64,000 bases of DNA, from NCBI GenBank assembly GCA_963971535.1, contig OZ020599.1, positions 93,892,397-93,956,396 on the forward strand, in the 5' to 3' direction. Both the position numbers and the translations under genes were made by a program. Numbering within the stretch: the stretch's first letter is position 1; each line of letters begins with the position of its first letter. The DNA comes from Notolepis coatsorum (taxonomy: Eukaryota > Chordata > Actinopteri > Aulopiformes > Paralepididae). Positions 1 to 59,995 of the stretch are shown here, in pieces. The notes below the pieces were generated by a model that had not been told where the DNA came from, did no database searches, and was given only the letters and a program-made list of their open reading frames with translations.

Positions 1-119
1 GTTAAATTATATTGACCAAATTGTTTTCACTGCTGTGTGTTTTTTCTTTACTACCTGTACCCCCCCCCCCTTCCCCCATGCTCAGTATATTTTTACTGTA
101 TTTATTTCTGTATATTTAA

Positions 120-330
120 TTTAATTTGTATTCTATTTTACTCTACTCTTATCCTAGGCAACATGATTGATTTGTGTTATTATTCTAATTCGTGACCTGT
201 CCTGTCTAAATGTTTAAATGTTGAGCGATTTGCAGTGTCAAATTTCCCATGGGATAATAAAAGTATTTCTATTCTTCTATTCTATTCTATTCTATTCTAT
301 TCTATTCTATTCTATTCTATTCTATTCTAT
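120..330 (+). repeat. Retroelement 3' tail with (TTCTA)n
   Basis: An AT-rich tail with 'gggataataaaagtatttc' runs into about a dozen TTCTA units (from about 266). This is the usual look of a non-LTR retrotransposon or SINE 3' end on the plus strand. The family is not determined. Confidence 0.5.
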
Positions 331-650
331 ATTAAAACGGTAAGATAGTAGAGTATTGATTTTTTATGTGAGCTGAAGATCATTCCAAGAAGCTTGGGCA
401 TTAAAACAAAAGGCTGACTTTCCAAGTTCAGTCTGTACTCTGGAGACCTCTTAAGCATAAGACCATGAGCAGGTCAGACAGGGTCCATAGTTCCAATCTA
501 GCAACATTGTGATATAAAGTGGTAATTCCCCGGCAATGGCCTTAAAGATAAACGGATACCAATGTTTATTCCGCCTCTCTGCCAGAGAACACCGACCCAC
601 TTTATCATACAGGATTCAGTGCCGAGTACCTGCTGTGAAGTAGGACTTGT
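330..650 (-). mobile_element. LINE reverse-transcriptase C-terminal fragment
   Basis: Read on the minus strand this gives a stop-interrupted peptide with the SWNDLQ-type ending found at the C-terminus of many fish LINE polyproteins. Just to the right (about 632-680), the plus strand reads GLVLNAKKTECM, another short RT-like fragment in the opposite orientation. Both are small, decayed pieces. Confidence 0.4.
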
Positions 651-714
651 GCTAAATGCAAAGAAAACGGAATGCATGATTATCATCCATCTATTATTAA
701 ATCAATGAATGGAA

Positions 715-835
715 CAAACATCAACAACTTGAGCAAGGCACTGAACCCCCAAAATGTGGCAGGGGGCCCGTGGGCAACCCTGTGTCTCTGAAGAAATGCA
801 TGATGTGTGGGGGACTGTGTGACTTTAATATGTTG
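715..835 (-). repeat. SINE-like fragment
   Basis: This stretch shares 'gcatgatgtgtgggggact' and the 'gagcaa(g/a)(g/a)cac' region with 4965-5100, so both are copies of one dispersed repeat. It lacks a recognisable tRNA head. Confidence 0.45.
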
Positions 836-976
836 CTTCCTATGTTGCTGACAGCAGAAAGGATCTTCTTTCCAGAAAGGGACACGCCTGTAAAAGACTC
901 CTACGAATCTGGCAGTCTGACATAATACCGCTACCATCTCTTTCTTTGGGCAAACAACTCTGGATTCCTAACAAAT

Positions 977-1219
977 GGGGGCGACAGTGGCTTGGGAGGT
1001 AGAGCAGTCGTCTGGTAATCCGGAGGTTCCCGGTTTGATCCCCGCTCCTCCCCCATTTCAAAGTCTCCTTGAGCAAGACACTTATAACCCCTAACTGCTC
1101 CCGATGTGCAGGTTGGCACCTCTCATGGTTGCCTCCACCATCGGTGTGTGAGTGAATGGGTAAAAATGTGAGGAACAAATTGTAAAGCGCCTTGGATAAA
1201 AGCTCTATATAAATGCACA
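977..1219 (+). repeat. tRNA-derived SINE (family A)
   Basis: Starts GGGGGCGACAGTGGCTTGGG and has an A-box-like 'tggcttgggaggtagagc' and a B-box-like 'ggtttgatcc' typical of a tRNA promoter. A conserved body follows, ending 'aagcgccttggataaaagc'. Related copies lie on the minus strand at 9535-9750, 27068-27205 plus 28812-28937, and 58265-58437. It is a SINE, not a functional tRNA gene. Confidence 0.75.
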
Positions 1220-1739
1220 TTTCTACCAATTTACCATTTAAGAATGAGTCCATGAACTGTCTGTCCTGCTGTGTGGATTCCTGTAGCGTGGCAACGGCGG
1301 TCTGTGTGTCCCTCTGGGAGCACACCTGTACTTTATTGAGGCCATTACTTGTCTGCTCCCAGTGTACACATGCACACTCATTCCCACACATTTGTGAACT
1401 GTGCTTAACATCCATTATTTCCAATGAAAACCAGCCCGTAGAAAATGTGAAGGAAAGGAAGGGATCGGAGAAGATAATGTAACCTGTGAGGAAATTAATC
1501 AAAGCGCTTGCGCTGCACACAGGAAACAGAAATGCTGCACTAATAATAACATGAATTATTCTAAAAGTTATAATAATTTTGTCTCGTGTCAAAATGAAGA
1601 GAGATTTCGTCAAGATTTTATTTTGTAAACTCCTTTTTGTGTCTCGTTTGTAGCCAACGAAAAAGCTTAGTTGACGACCATATTTAGTCATCATCTTCAT
1701 TGACTAATTTAACACTGACAGGGAGTCCCACCGTGAGCA

Positions 1740-1893
1740 CATGCCTTTTTGTTTACGTACTTTTGACTTTTTCTATTTTATACTTTTTATCAATTTTTAT
1801 CTAGCACGCTCAGGAGCTCATACAGAAAAAAGCATTTCATGGAAAAGTATTCTGTATTTTACTATGACAACTAATAAACAAACTTGAACTTGA
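1740..1893 (+). repeat. LINE 3' end
   Basis: Ends 'gacaactaataaacaaactt', the same kind of tail as at 37400-37450 and (inverted) at 59993-60030. It marks the 3' end of an L2/Rex1-like LINE. No coding sequence remains. Confidence 0.45.
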
Positions 1894-1950
1894 TCACCAA
1901 GAGGGGCACATCATTATTATCAAACAAATGACCAGCGAAAAGTCTATTAA

Positions 1951-2885
1951 CACTTTGAGTGCCACGGACGCGATTTGTCGTTAGTTCATGCCGCCAGTTG
2001 AGTGCCACCAACGACATATAGCGATTGTTTGTCGTATTTTTTTTTATTTATTTATTAGCGATTTGAATTCATATTTCATCAATCGAGCCTCACGCTAGTG
2101 TTGCAGACTCTCTCTGAGCTCAATTGGGAAAATACCGCCCCCCTATCGTCTCTCCCTGTGTAACTGCACCCCATTGGTTTAGACTGATGGGGGGGGGGGG
2201 GTCCAGCCTCCTCATGTTACTTCTCCGGCGAGGCATCTGAAGAGACCCAAGTGATTCGCCGAGCCGTAAAACGCGTGGAATACATATTTACAGTACTCAA
2301 CGCTGAATCAATAAACGCGATCGATATTTGGAATGGCGATCAGGAATTGGAATAATCTTTTTGGATAACATCTGATCTGAGGTAAGCAATATATTTTACC
2401 AGTCTTGGGGTAATCGGATCTGTTTTCACCTATATATCAGCGTGTGCCCCGTGTGTGTGTGTGTGTGTGTGTGCTGATCAGGAAATGAGAGAATATATTT
2501 TTCAGATCGCTTCTATAGCGTGCATAAGTACACATATACTATCGATAATCTAGCGTTTATTTGAAAACGATTCATAAATAGGCCGAAAAATTACAAAGTT
2601 TTTTTTGTGTATGCCAGAATATTCCAGTAAAGGGGGTTTATCACGGAATCTATATATTTTCCTGAAAAACGAGGGCTTTTCAAAATGCTATAAAACGGAA
2701 ATGAACCGATTAAAAAACAATCCGTCTCGACAATGTTGACTGCAAACAAGTCATTGATAAACGACGGGCAGATTAGACACAGCCATAATTTAAGACAGAG
2801 ATTATGCGTTCACAACGCTATATCATTGAAGTGGGTGGTGGCATTCAACAGGGTTTTACCACGTTAAAAAGTGGCAACCAAAGTG
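1951..2885. mobile_element. piggyBac-like non-autonomous element with TTAA duplications
   Basis: A 935-bp element flanked by TTAA at 1947-1950 and 2886-2889. Its ends are inverted repeats: CACTTTGAGTGCCAC on the left and GTGGCAACCAAAGTG on the right (13 of 15 matched). TTAA duplication is the hallmark of piggyBac transposases; the CACTTTG end differs from the commonest CCY...GGG ends, so the family is an inference. There is no transposase frame inside, only a G run at 2190 and a short GT repeat at about 2453, so it must have moved in trans. Confidence 0.78.
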
Positions 2886-3144
2886 TTAAAGGCCTAACAG
2901 ATCTCATCCTGTTGAGATATTACAATAGGCATGTGTAGGTAAATAAACAGTAGCCTTGTTTGTGTTAGAATTAGGTGGGATCTGAATAAGAATAAGAGCT
3001 TTAAGTCCAGAGTGATTAAGTCCAGCTTGATTTGTCATTCCTCACAGACGAATGTTTCTAGTTTGTCTAAATGAAGACCAGTGGAATGGGTCCCCAGAGT
3101 GTCTGCCAAGTGACCGGGTTCTGTTCCTGTCTTTTAATAAAGAT

Positions 3145-3776
3145 TAGTGGTGTCAATCGATTAAAATATTTAATCTGATTAATCGCATGATTGTCCATAG
3201 TTAACTCGCGATTAATCGCAAATTAATTGCATTTTTATTTTTTTTAAATGTATCTACCTTAAATGGATCTTTTTCAAGTTCCAAGTTTTATACTCTTATC
3301 AACATGAGTCAACAAATGCTTGCTTCATGCAGCCATTTAACACAAAAGGATGACCCTCATGCATTGCAAATTTGCGTCAAATTCAAAACAGAGTGATGCA
3401 CAAAATAACTTAAAAGAAAATAATAATTTAAAACAATGAATAAAGTGTGCATGAAATAAGGGCTGAGTACTCACACCCCCCCCCCCCCCTCTCTCACACA
3501 CACACACTCTCCCAGCTCTCTTTCTCTCTCGCCCCTTCTTTATCTCTCTCACCCCCCCCCCCCCCCTCTCTCTCTCTCTCTCACACACACATTTTGAGTC
3601 AGAAACAAACATAGTATCAATGAGAGTATCAATAATACACCTGAGTGAAGTCTAGTAAAAAATTTAAATTAAAATAAAATATTCTAAAAAGTTAATCGTG
3701 AGTTAAAAAAAATTGTGGCGTTAATAATAGAATCGTGAGTTAACGTGTTAATACCGCGTTAACTTTGACAGCCTTA
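3145..3776. mobile_element. hAT-type MITE with 8-bp duplication
   Basis: Ends TAGTGGTGTCAA and (right end, reverse complement) TAAGGCTGTCAAA, flanked by perfect 8-bp direct repeats ATAAAGAT at 3137-3144 and 3777-3784. An 8-bp duplication is characteristic of hAT elements. The interior has repeated 'attaatcgc/gttaacg' stretches and C and CT runs (3477-3590), with no coding capacity. A fragment of the same family lies at 25549-25645. Confidence 0.8.
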
Positions 3777-4318
3777 ATAAAGATCAATTTGGGTGTAAAC
3801 CAAGGGGTTAATCTATCTTTTGTTAAAAATTCATGTGCATGTGACAGAGTAAGGTATTTATAAAAATAAAAGAACAAAAATCAAGCACATTTTTCGTTGT
3901 CGGTTGCCATGGAGCAGGGTCACCATAAGAAATTAGTTACTTGACCTTCCGGTGACTTTGCACAAAAAAGTCAACGTTTTTTGGGGAATTATTCACAAAG
4001 GTCTGTCTCCTGGTGTCTGGAGAGACTGGCTCTCGTGGTTCCAGCAGGTGTCAGCCTAGACACGGCCAACATACACTGCAGTATGAGAAACATCACCACC
4101 AGCAGGGGTCACTTGACTCAAAGGCATTACAGTACAGTGTGTTTCTATGATAGTATCTCAGTCTGGGGTAAAAGTACAGTAGTGTCACACAGGTTACTGC
4201 TGGCTGGGTAAGTAGCTTCACTTTACTGGTTTATCGGGTTCAATGGTAGTCCCTTCTAATGAAATGAAGCCAGACAGTATGATAATGGATCTCTATTGAT
4301 TTTCTATATACATTTGAG

Positions 4319-4319
<1 letters not shown>

Positions 4320-4350
<31 letters not shown>
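4320..4350. repeat. (GT)n microsatellite
   Basis: About 14 GT units followed by a G run. Confidence 0.9.
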
Positions 4351-4351
<1 letters not shown>

Positions 4352-4554
4352 GGTACCAACTTAGGGAGTCTTCATTAATCTATTATATCATCTAGAATCT
4401 AGATGATGGCCTGCCCTAGAGGTATCCGACAGGTAGGTAAGAGGTCGCTGGTTGGAACCTCAGCACGAATAGGGTGTATTCCAGATGTGAGCTGGTGACT
4501 GAAGGGCGGCTGGTATTACATCTATGGTGATCTATATGGTGATGATATTACATC

Positions 4555-4955
4555 TTCTCACGTGCTGCACCTCGACTCTGGAACACCTTCCCTCAGACCA
4601 TCAGAGACTCTCCCTCACTCTCCACCTTCAAATCCCGACTCAAAACCTACCTGTTCTCCCTAGCGTTTAACCTTCCCTACCCATAACCACCCTCCTCCAA
4701 CCTACCACTTTTCCCCTCCCCTACTTTTTCTCCTCTCCTGCCCCTCCCACCCCCCTCCCCCCATCGGTTTCCCTTACTTATACTTCCCGACTGGCTCCCC
4801 TACTGGCTCCTGTATCTGTTACTCGTGGTGTTATGTTCTTGTGTAATCATATTGTTCCCCGTTTCCCTGTGGTTCTATGTTTCTTTGTTTCTTGCCTATT
4901 GTCAGCGACTTTGGGTCATTGAAAAGCGCTATACAAAATAAATGAATTATTATTA
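4555..4955 (+). mobile_element. LINE 3' end with RT C-terminus
   Basis: The plus strand reads APRLWNTLPQTIRDSPSL and then FKSRLKTYLFSLAFNL, the classic C-terminal peptide of fish L2-type LINE polyproteins. A 3' UTR ends 'gaaaagcgctatacaaaata' with an ATTATT tail. It is 5'-truncated, as most LINE copies are. The preceding 150 bp may be an unrelated SINE-like head. Confidence 0.7.
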
Positions 4956-4964
4956 TAATTATCT

Positions 4965-5110
4965 ATGGTCCCCGCCACCTCTGCCTAAGTGGCCTTGAGC
5001 AAAACACCGAACCCCCAAACCGCGGCGCTGAGCTTCGGGGCAACCCTGCGCTCTGACCTCCCAGGCATGATGTGTGGGGGACTGTGTGAGGAGGGATATG
5101 TGAAAAAAAA
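4965..5110 (-). repeat. SINE-like fragment
   Basis: Second copy of the dispersed repeat at 715-835, sharing 'gcatgatgtgtgggggactg'. Immediately downstream of a LINE tail. Confidence 0.45.
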
Positions 5111-5813
5111 GGAATATCAACTGCCTTGTGTTTGGTGACAATAACGTAATCTAATAAAGTAATCTTGTATTTGGCCCCGTGAATATGGTTATTTGAGGTG
5201 TTCTCTGCATTGTTTAAAATTGTCTAAGTGAGCTTGTCGCCCCCAAATGTTTGAGCATAGGGTCTTGGGACCAAAAAAGAAAGAGAGAAAAAAGAGAAGA
5301 TGAGAAGCCTTTATTAAGAAAATAGCCACTTATATTTCACGCTGCTTAATGTACGCGAAAATTACAAACAAACGTTTTATGCAACGAAACAAAACAAAAG
5401 GAAACATGAATGTACAGATGCCAGAGGGGTGCCTGGTGAGTGGCCGGAAAGACAGGGGATCCAGTCCCCTTTGCACCCTATCAGTGCCTGGTGTTCATGA
5501 TCCCTGCATTCTTGGAGTGTTTGAAGTGAAGTGATCCTCTGCCAAAACTAATAGCTAACAGCATGGGCCTGCAAGCAGATGGGCCGCGAGAAGACTTCAC
5601 ACCGTAAAATAGATGAACCTCGGTAATAATGAGCTCCTAAAGAAGCCCACGCATAACCACAACTTCCATGAAATACATATCCGTACACAGATATTGACAA
5701 GGAAATCTCAACGTACAATACATTATCATCCAGATACAATTATTTCATGTAACACTACAGATGGCAAATTCCAACAATCCGCAAAGGCTTCCAAAATACA
5801 CCAACAATTATAT

Positions 5814-6150
5814 GACATACTGTACAACACAGCATGTCTATAGACAGTCCTATATGACATACAACACAGAATGTCTATGAACAGTCTTATATGACATACA
5901 ACACAGAATGTCTATGAACAGTCTTATATGACATACAACACAGCATGTCTATGAACAGTCGTATATGACATACAACACAGAATGTCTATGAACAGTCTTA
6001 TATGACATACAACACAGCATGTCTATGAACAGTCTTATATGACACAACACAGAATGTCTATGAACAGTCTTATATCCCATATACAACACAGAATGTCTAT
6101 GAAAAGTCTTATATGACATACAACACAGAATGTCTATAAACAGTCTGACT
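5814..6150. repeat. 37-bp minisatellite, about 9 copies
   Basis: Tandem units of about 37 bp built around 'acacagaatgtctatgaaca' and 'gtcttatatgacatac'. Units differ by single bases and small indels (for example near 6045 and 6080). There are no unique spacers, so this is not a CRISPR array. Confidence 0.9.
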
Positions 6151-6519
6151 TCTGTACCAATTTATGAATGAATCAGCAAGTGGAGTATTAACATTTGACT
6201 TTATTTACAAGTAATGATTAAGTGCTAATGAGGAACTATGTTAAGGGAGTGTGGGAACACATGTCATTTAACTGATAGTTAACCATTGGAATTAGAGGTA
6301 CAGTTACTGCCCTGCAGAAGCTAACCGCAGTAACTTTGTCAAATTGAGTTATGAGTGAAATTGAACTTCTCAATATCCGTTTTATCTTGTGATAAAGTTT
6401 CAGAGTTAAATCTTGCTCTGTTTTAGATAAAAAGGGTATAGTCCGGGAGCCATGGCCCGATTTATAGGTGAACCTTGTTTTGTCGTGCTCACTGAGGAAG
6501 TGTGTGACTGTGTAAAGCC

Positions 6520-7690
6520 AAGTCTACATTGAAGAAGTCACTCCAGGTGGAAGTCTCAAAGAGGCAAGCCGGTGATGCAGACATCACTGACATTGATGGA
6601 TCTGCACTTCTTTGGACTATCTACTGGCCAGCTGATTACAGTGTCGCTGATTTCATAGAAAATTTTAAGGCACGGCTAACTTCAAGCTACCAGCCCAGAC
6701 AGTTGTCCTGTCATCCATAGAAAACAACAAATGACTGTGTGAAGAACTGAGCAAAGACAGGCTATTCCATCTACGGAGCACAAACACACACAAGTTGGTG
6801 TTGACAGGTGAGGACCCATGTCCCATTGAGATCAACATGGAAGAGAGACGGACGAGATATGATCTAGAAAATCAGTAGGAAGAAGCTGACACCATCATCG
6901 TCCAACAAGTCCTGAGGTGTGCTGGAGAAGCGCATAAAAATCACAGTGGTTTCTGATGATGTCCTACTTCTTCACCATTAGCCTCAGGCAGAATTGGATG
7001 TACCACTCATCATGGAATCCCCCCGCAACGAGAGAGTAATAGTGGACATGAAGTCAACACTGGCCAAGCAGAAACAAATTGTCGGCCACCTTTTACCAGC
7101 CCATGCCATATCAGGATGTGACACTGTAGCATTGTACTATGGGTTGGGAAAAAGCTCTGTCATCACAGCCCTGAAAGCTGGTTATGACCTATCAGCCATT
7201 GGCAATGTGGATGCACCATTTCAGCAAGTCCTTGACCAAGCCACTGCCTTTTATCTCTGCCTGTTATGGCATAATGGAGAGCACAGACACGAGACACGCA
7301 AGGCTACTTGTCTGGGGGGGAAATAAAAGGAATGGACATGTTTTCACCAAATCTAGCTGCTCTACTTCCAACAAAGGAAGCGCTCATTGAAAATGTAAAG
7401 AGGGCCCACTTCCAAGGGTACCTCTGACGAAATCTCAATAATAATCTGCCACCTGCAATGAACCCAGAGGAATTTGGATGGAAGAAGGACACCTGTAACA
7501 GGGCAGTGATCCCAATCCACCTACCAGAAGATGTCAAACTTGTCCCAGACTACATCCTGAAGATGATCCGGTGTGGCTGCAACAGTGAGACCCATTGCAC
7601 CTTTAAGAAGTGCAGCTGTAAAGTGCATGGTTTGCCATGCATAATGTTCTATACGTGGTTCAGGGTAGGATGCTCAAGATCCTAATATGT
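6520..7690 (+). pseudogene. Decayed transposon protein with FEN/XPG-like motif (diverged relative of 44659-50759)
   Basis: Broken coding sequence on the plus strand in several frames, with stops at about 6718 and 6877 and frameshifts. Recognisable blocks in order: GSALLWTIYWPADYSVADFI (about 6598-6657); EEADTIIVQQ (about 6880); VVSDD at 6948-6960; HAISGCDTVALYYGLGKSS at about 7102-7158; and a cysteine-rich tail from 7563 (MIRCGCN, then C-x4-C-x-C and C). The GCDTV...GKS block and the preceding acidic motifs match the same blocks in the large element at 43.7-51.6 kb. Their order resembles the FEN1/XPG nuclease core. Function is inferred from motif order only. No terminal repeats of its own were identified. 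Confidence 0.6.
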
Positions 7691-7699
7691 AACGCATCT

Positions 7700-8189
7700 T
7701 CACACCAGTGAGTGTGTACTATGCACTTAATCCAGCAACCTGAAAGTCTAAGCAACTCACCCAGCATGAACCCTCAACATTAGACATTTCATCCTCGACT
7801 TTGCCCCGCTGCGAGGCCACAGACATTACAACATCGGCTTAAAGCCTCCACACCACGCCCCACGCGCCTCTGCAAGGCCTACAGTTCCCCCTACGGACAT
7901 TCTGCCCTGTGTGTCCTCGTCCATGGAACCATGGCATATTGGCATAGTCTCCTGCCCCTCCCCCACCACTTCGGATCTTTCTGCTGAGGCGGATTCTGGG
8001 GGAACATTGTGTTAGTTAGTGTGTAGAGAATGATCTGTTACTATAATTACACCACACATTAGTTATGTTTTTTTTCCTTCCATATACGGTTTTTGTAATT
8101 CACACGTGCATAAGTTTGCATGCACTTGTTTCATTTAGTGAGATTAATTTTGTGGGGGGAAGAGCTGCACTCCCGTTTCTTTTGCCCAT
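7700..8189. other. Unassigned repeat-like sequence
   Basis: No gene was recognised. The stretch contains GC-richer text (7800-8000) ending near a purine run 'ggggggaagagc' at about 8154. It could be the remnant of an LTR element 3' end, but no matching second LTR is in the window. Confidence 0.3.
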
Positions 8190-8516
8190 ATGAATAAATG
8201 GACCAACGCAATGCAAACTTAAATTGTGCGTCACTGCTAATAACTCCTGCTACAAACGTTGTTTTACAGGCCTGGTTTGAAAGGGTAAATATACATTTGA
8301 CATCACCTCTTGTATGAAAAAACCTTAGAGAATGTAAATTTGATAAATTTCATTTATATTCAGCATGCAATGTCATAAATCTATATTTTTTTGTGATTTG
8401 GGCATTTTCGGGGCATGAATGTGTTAATATCTGAAAATACCCAAAGGGATATCAGAGAGCACCCTCCTGTATTTCGAAGAGGAGCACCCTCACTGTTTTG
8501 AGATTGAGGACGCAAA

Positions 8517-8523
<7 letters not shown>
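8190..8523. repeat. Duplicated segment copy 1 (SLC13A3 3' UTR and stop codon)
   Basis: Matches 11153-11484 almost end to end at roughly 90% identity by eye, from 'aaatggaccaa' to 'caaatcaaagag/gtaaatcaaagag'. On the minus strand it forms the start of the SLC13A3 3' UTR and includes the TGA stop at 8517-8519. Whether it is an old mobile sequence that supplied the gene end, or a gene end copied into intron 12, cannot be told from two copies. The plus strand of the second copy reads ESTLLYFEEEHPHCFEIEDV with no stop. Confidence 0.75.
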
Positions 8524-56656
<48,133 letters not shown>

Positions 56657-56674
56657 CTGAAAAAGAATACAGAT

Positions 56675-56880
56675 GAGATAAGATATTCCTTTATTGATCC
56701 CCTTGGGGAAATTCGGGGGCATGGGGGAGGGGAAGTACAGGTATGGGCAGGGTAATAGTAGAAAGACATAAATATAGGCAATGAAATTAGATCTGGATAT
56801 AAAAATATGAGGAAAAATAAACAGTGTAAACAAAGGTGCCTTATTGGTTATATATATGATACGCTACAATAAATAAAGGC
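56675..56880 (-). mobile_element. LINE 3' UTR fragment
   Basis: 'agatattcctttattgatcc' and 'ccttggggaaattcgggg' as at 10825. It starts about 20 bp upstream (gene sense) of the exon 2 acceptor. 56890-57290 shows nothing further. Confidence 0.55.
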
Positions 56881-57295
56881 AATAAAATAATTTGAATTTG
56901 TGAAGATGTGCCTGTGAATATTCAGTCTAGTATGAAAACAGAACATGTCACACAGAGTGGAGGTGAGAATGGAGGAATAGGCTGGTTTATTTTTGTGCAT
57001 GTGAGATAATAGAATGTCAAAAATATTTAGGTCAATTTTGAAAAGTCAGAGTAGAGAGTAGAAAGAAGGTCAGAAAGGATTGGACATAAGTCATGAACTA
57101 GACTCAGATCTACAATACTGTGAGTAATGTACATGCCTGGTCCAAGCTACAGTACACTGTAACATTAAAGATACTTTTAGTTGAGGCATATTTACAGATA
57201 TTTTTTATCTCATCAAATAAATCCACATGTTGTCAGATGACGCTGCAGTCTCTCCAGTCCCAGCAGCCAGGACCCCAAAGGAAGCAATCTAGCAG

Positions 57296-57346
57296 CAAGC
57301 ACAATAAGCACAATAAGCACAATAAGCACATTAAGCACAATAAGCA
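57296..57346. repeat. (AATAAGCAC)n 9-bp repeat
   Basis: Five to six units of 'aataagcac' with one TTAAG variant. Confidence 0.85.
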
Positions 57347-57512
57347 CTTAGACACAGGGACATTACAGGGTGAAAGAAAGTCAATTGGCAGTGGAGCGGA
57401 TAGCAGACATCCCCAGGAGGGAGCAGCAAGACGTGCCAAGCAGAGTCAGGAGCCAAACACAGAGGAACAGCAGAGAAGAAGATGAATTTAAAAAAAAAAA
57501 GTATATATATGG

Positions 57513-57900
<388 letters not shown>

Positions 57901-58264
57901 TGGATGCCTTTACTAGGTAGCTGGGGGAGGCTACAGGCTAAATTGGTCCCAATCATAAACTCCCATTCAGGCTCTCTCTCGTGCGCAGGAGGAGGGCTGT
58001 CAAACGCTGGGACTGCTGTGTCTTGTTGATTGTTGATTGTTGACCTTTTCATTGTTAAACGTGAACGGCCGTCCATGTTATCATGGTGGTCAAAGCTGAC
58101 CTACTGTATATTCACCATACAAACCTCAACCCATCACTAATATTTGAACGGTCTTAAATAATTTGTCAGTTTATCATGTTTGCAGTAATCACTGCCATAT
58201 GCAGCCTCAGACCTGTGAGACTGTATTGTTGTACATCTTTCACTTTTCATGGACTGCATTTATG

Positions 58265-58437
58265 AAGCGCTTTACAACTTATGCCTCACATTTACCCATT
58301 CACTCACACATTCAAGGGGGAGGCGACCATGCAAGGTGTCGGGAGCAGTTAGGGGTTAAGTGTCTTGCTCAAGGACACTTCGAACCTTGTGATTACCAGA
58401 CGACCAGCTCTACCTCCTGAGCCACTGTCGCCCCCCA
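58265..58437 (-). repeat. tRNA-derived SINE (family A), internally deleted
   Basis: Minus-strand copy with head 'gacagtggctcaggaggtag' reversed at the right end and a shortened body. 57900-58260 has no recognised feature. Confidence 0.7.
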
Positions 58438-58633
58438 TTATTGTCACACAAGGTGGAAATAAAACCCTATGGAAGATCTGTATTGTTACTGTACGTTTAA
58501 ACCATTAAAATGCTGTATCCTCACAAATGTGTTCCGATAATGAAGAAAAAATATGAAGTGCTGCACTGGGTCAAGAAGATAGGATGTTAAAGTAGAGGAA
58601 AATGTCATGGATGGGCCAATTGGTATAAGATGA

Positions 58634-58867
58634 AATACAGAGGCTGTCCAGCTTACTTATAATGGAAGTCCATGGTGAAGGTGGCAGTCTGCAAGGAATG
58701 CAAGGCACTCTGATTGTGAATTAAAAATCCTCTATCGGTACTTGGATATCCTCCGATGCCCTTCAACTTAACAAGTCTTCGTCAGGGAGCGTGCCTTCGG
58801 ATTCCTTGCAGACTGCCAACTCCACTGTGGACTTCCATTATATGTAAGTTGGACAGCTGTATTTAAT
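58634..58867. mobile_element. MITE with about 65-bp inverted ends
   Basis: 'ctgtccagcttacttataat' + 'ggaagtcc' on the left pairs with 'ggacttccattatatgtaag' + 'ttggacag' on the right. 'gcagtctgcaaggaat' also recurs inverted. About 230 bp, no coding. Type unknown; TA-flanked ends would fit Tc1/mariner. Confidence 0.7.
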
Positions 58868-59064
58868 TTTGAGTTCTGATAACATTCAAACAAAAAAATT
58901 AACCGGGTAGAGGAATAGAGTCTCAATAGAGGACTAGTTTAAATGAGCACAGAGGGTACGCTGCTCCCAGTTGGAGTGGTTAATAATGAGTTCAGACGAA
59001 ATACAAACTTTCCGTCAGCTGTCATCTCCCTGAACTGTGTGCCACGATGACAGCTCCCCCCCAT

Positions 59065-59310
59065 ACCATATACATTTACATTACATTTACATTTAGTCAT
59101 TTAGCTGATGCTTTTTATCCAAAGTGACTTACAGTACAGTACAAGTTCTGTACGACAAGTCAGCAGGAAGGGTACAACTCTTTCAGCTAAGTAACAATGT
59201 TCATCAAACAGTGTTGAAACTTGGGTGCTGCAGTGTTGAGTGCATGAGTACAGATATATTAGTACTAGGAAGAGTGCAGGATAGTAGAAGACGGTAAGAA
59301 GGTTAGTGGT
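59065..59310 (+). repeat. Dispersed teleost repeat
   Basis: 'catttacatttagtcattta', 'atccaaagtgacttacagta', then 'caaacagtgttgaaacttgg'. Inverted copy at 26695-26845. A T run follows (59311-59330). Confidence 0.6.
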
Positions 59311-59339
59311 TTTTTTTTTTTTTTTTTTTTTCATTTCAG

Positions 59340-59921
59340 ATATGAACTCTGACTGCATTGCCTATACCCTAGGCTCTGTTACCCATACTGTACAAACTTT
59401 TAACTCTGTTGCCGATACTCAATTTATACCTATACAGTATCTACTGCTTTCACTGTCTACAACTACCCTACACTGTAGTTTAGTTTAGTTTAGTTAATTT
59501 ATTTAGCACATTATTTAAAAAAAAAAAAAAACAGTGCTAGGAGGGAACGAAGCCCAGAGGGCTTGCACAAAGTTGTCCATAAACAATATGGACGAATTAC
59601 ATGTAAACATGGACTACACAATAAACTACAAGACAGGATCAGAGACATAAGGTAGACACTAATGCGAATGATAGTAATCAGTCTAATGCGAAGTCATAGT
59701 AATCATAATAATTATAACTGATAGCATGTACAATAGTGTTGTATATACTGTATATATGTATATATATATATTGTATTTACCTGCATATATATATCCATGT
59801 TTGTCTGAATATACATGCATATAATTATTATATATACCTACTTAATACACCTGCATATAACTCTGTATGATAGCATATACAATAATGCTGTTTATACCAT
59901 ACATATATATTTATTATTACC

Positions 59922-59925
<4 letters not shown>
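59340..59925. other. AT-rich sequence, no gene recognised
   Basis: Contains a run of A at 59515-59532, TTTAG repeats at 59480 and many TATA stretches. 'agaagcccagagggcttgca'-like text suggests another retroelement end, but this is not certain. Confidence 0.35.

Positions 59926-59992
<67 letters not shown>
59926..59992. repeat. (TA)n microsatellite
   Basis: About 33 TA units directly at the LINE 3' end that follows. Confidence 0.95.

Positions 59993-59995
<3 letters not shown>

Noticed and set aside
977-1219. Functional tRNA genes at the A/B-box sites here and at 31712, 32381 and 53775
   Set aside because: No complete cloverleaf or anticodon arm was seen and each head is joined to a repeated SINE body.
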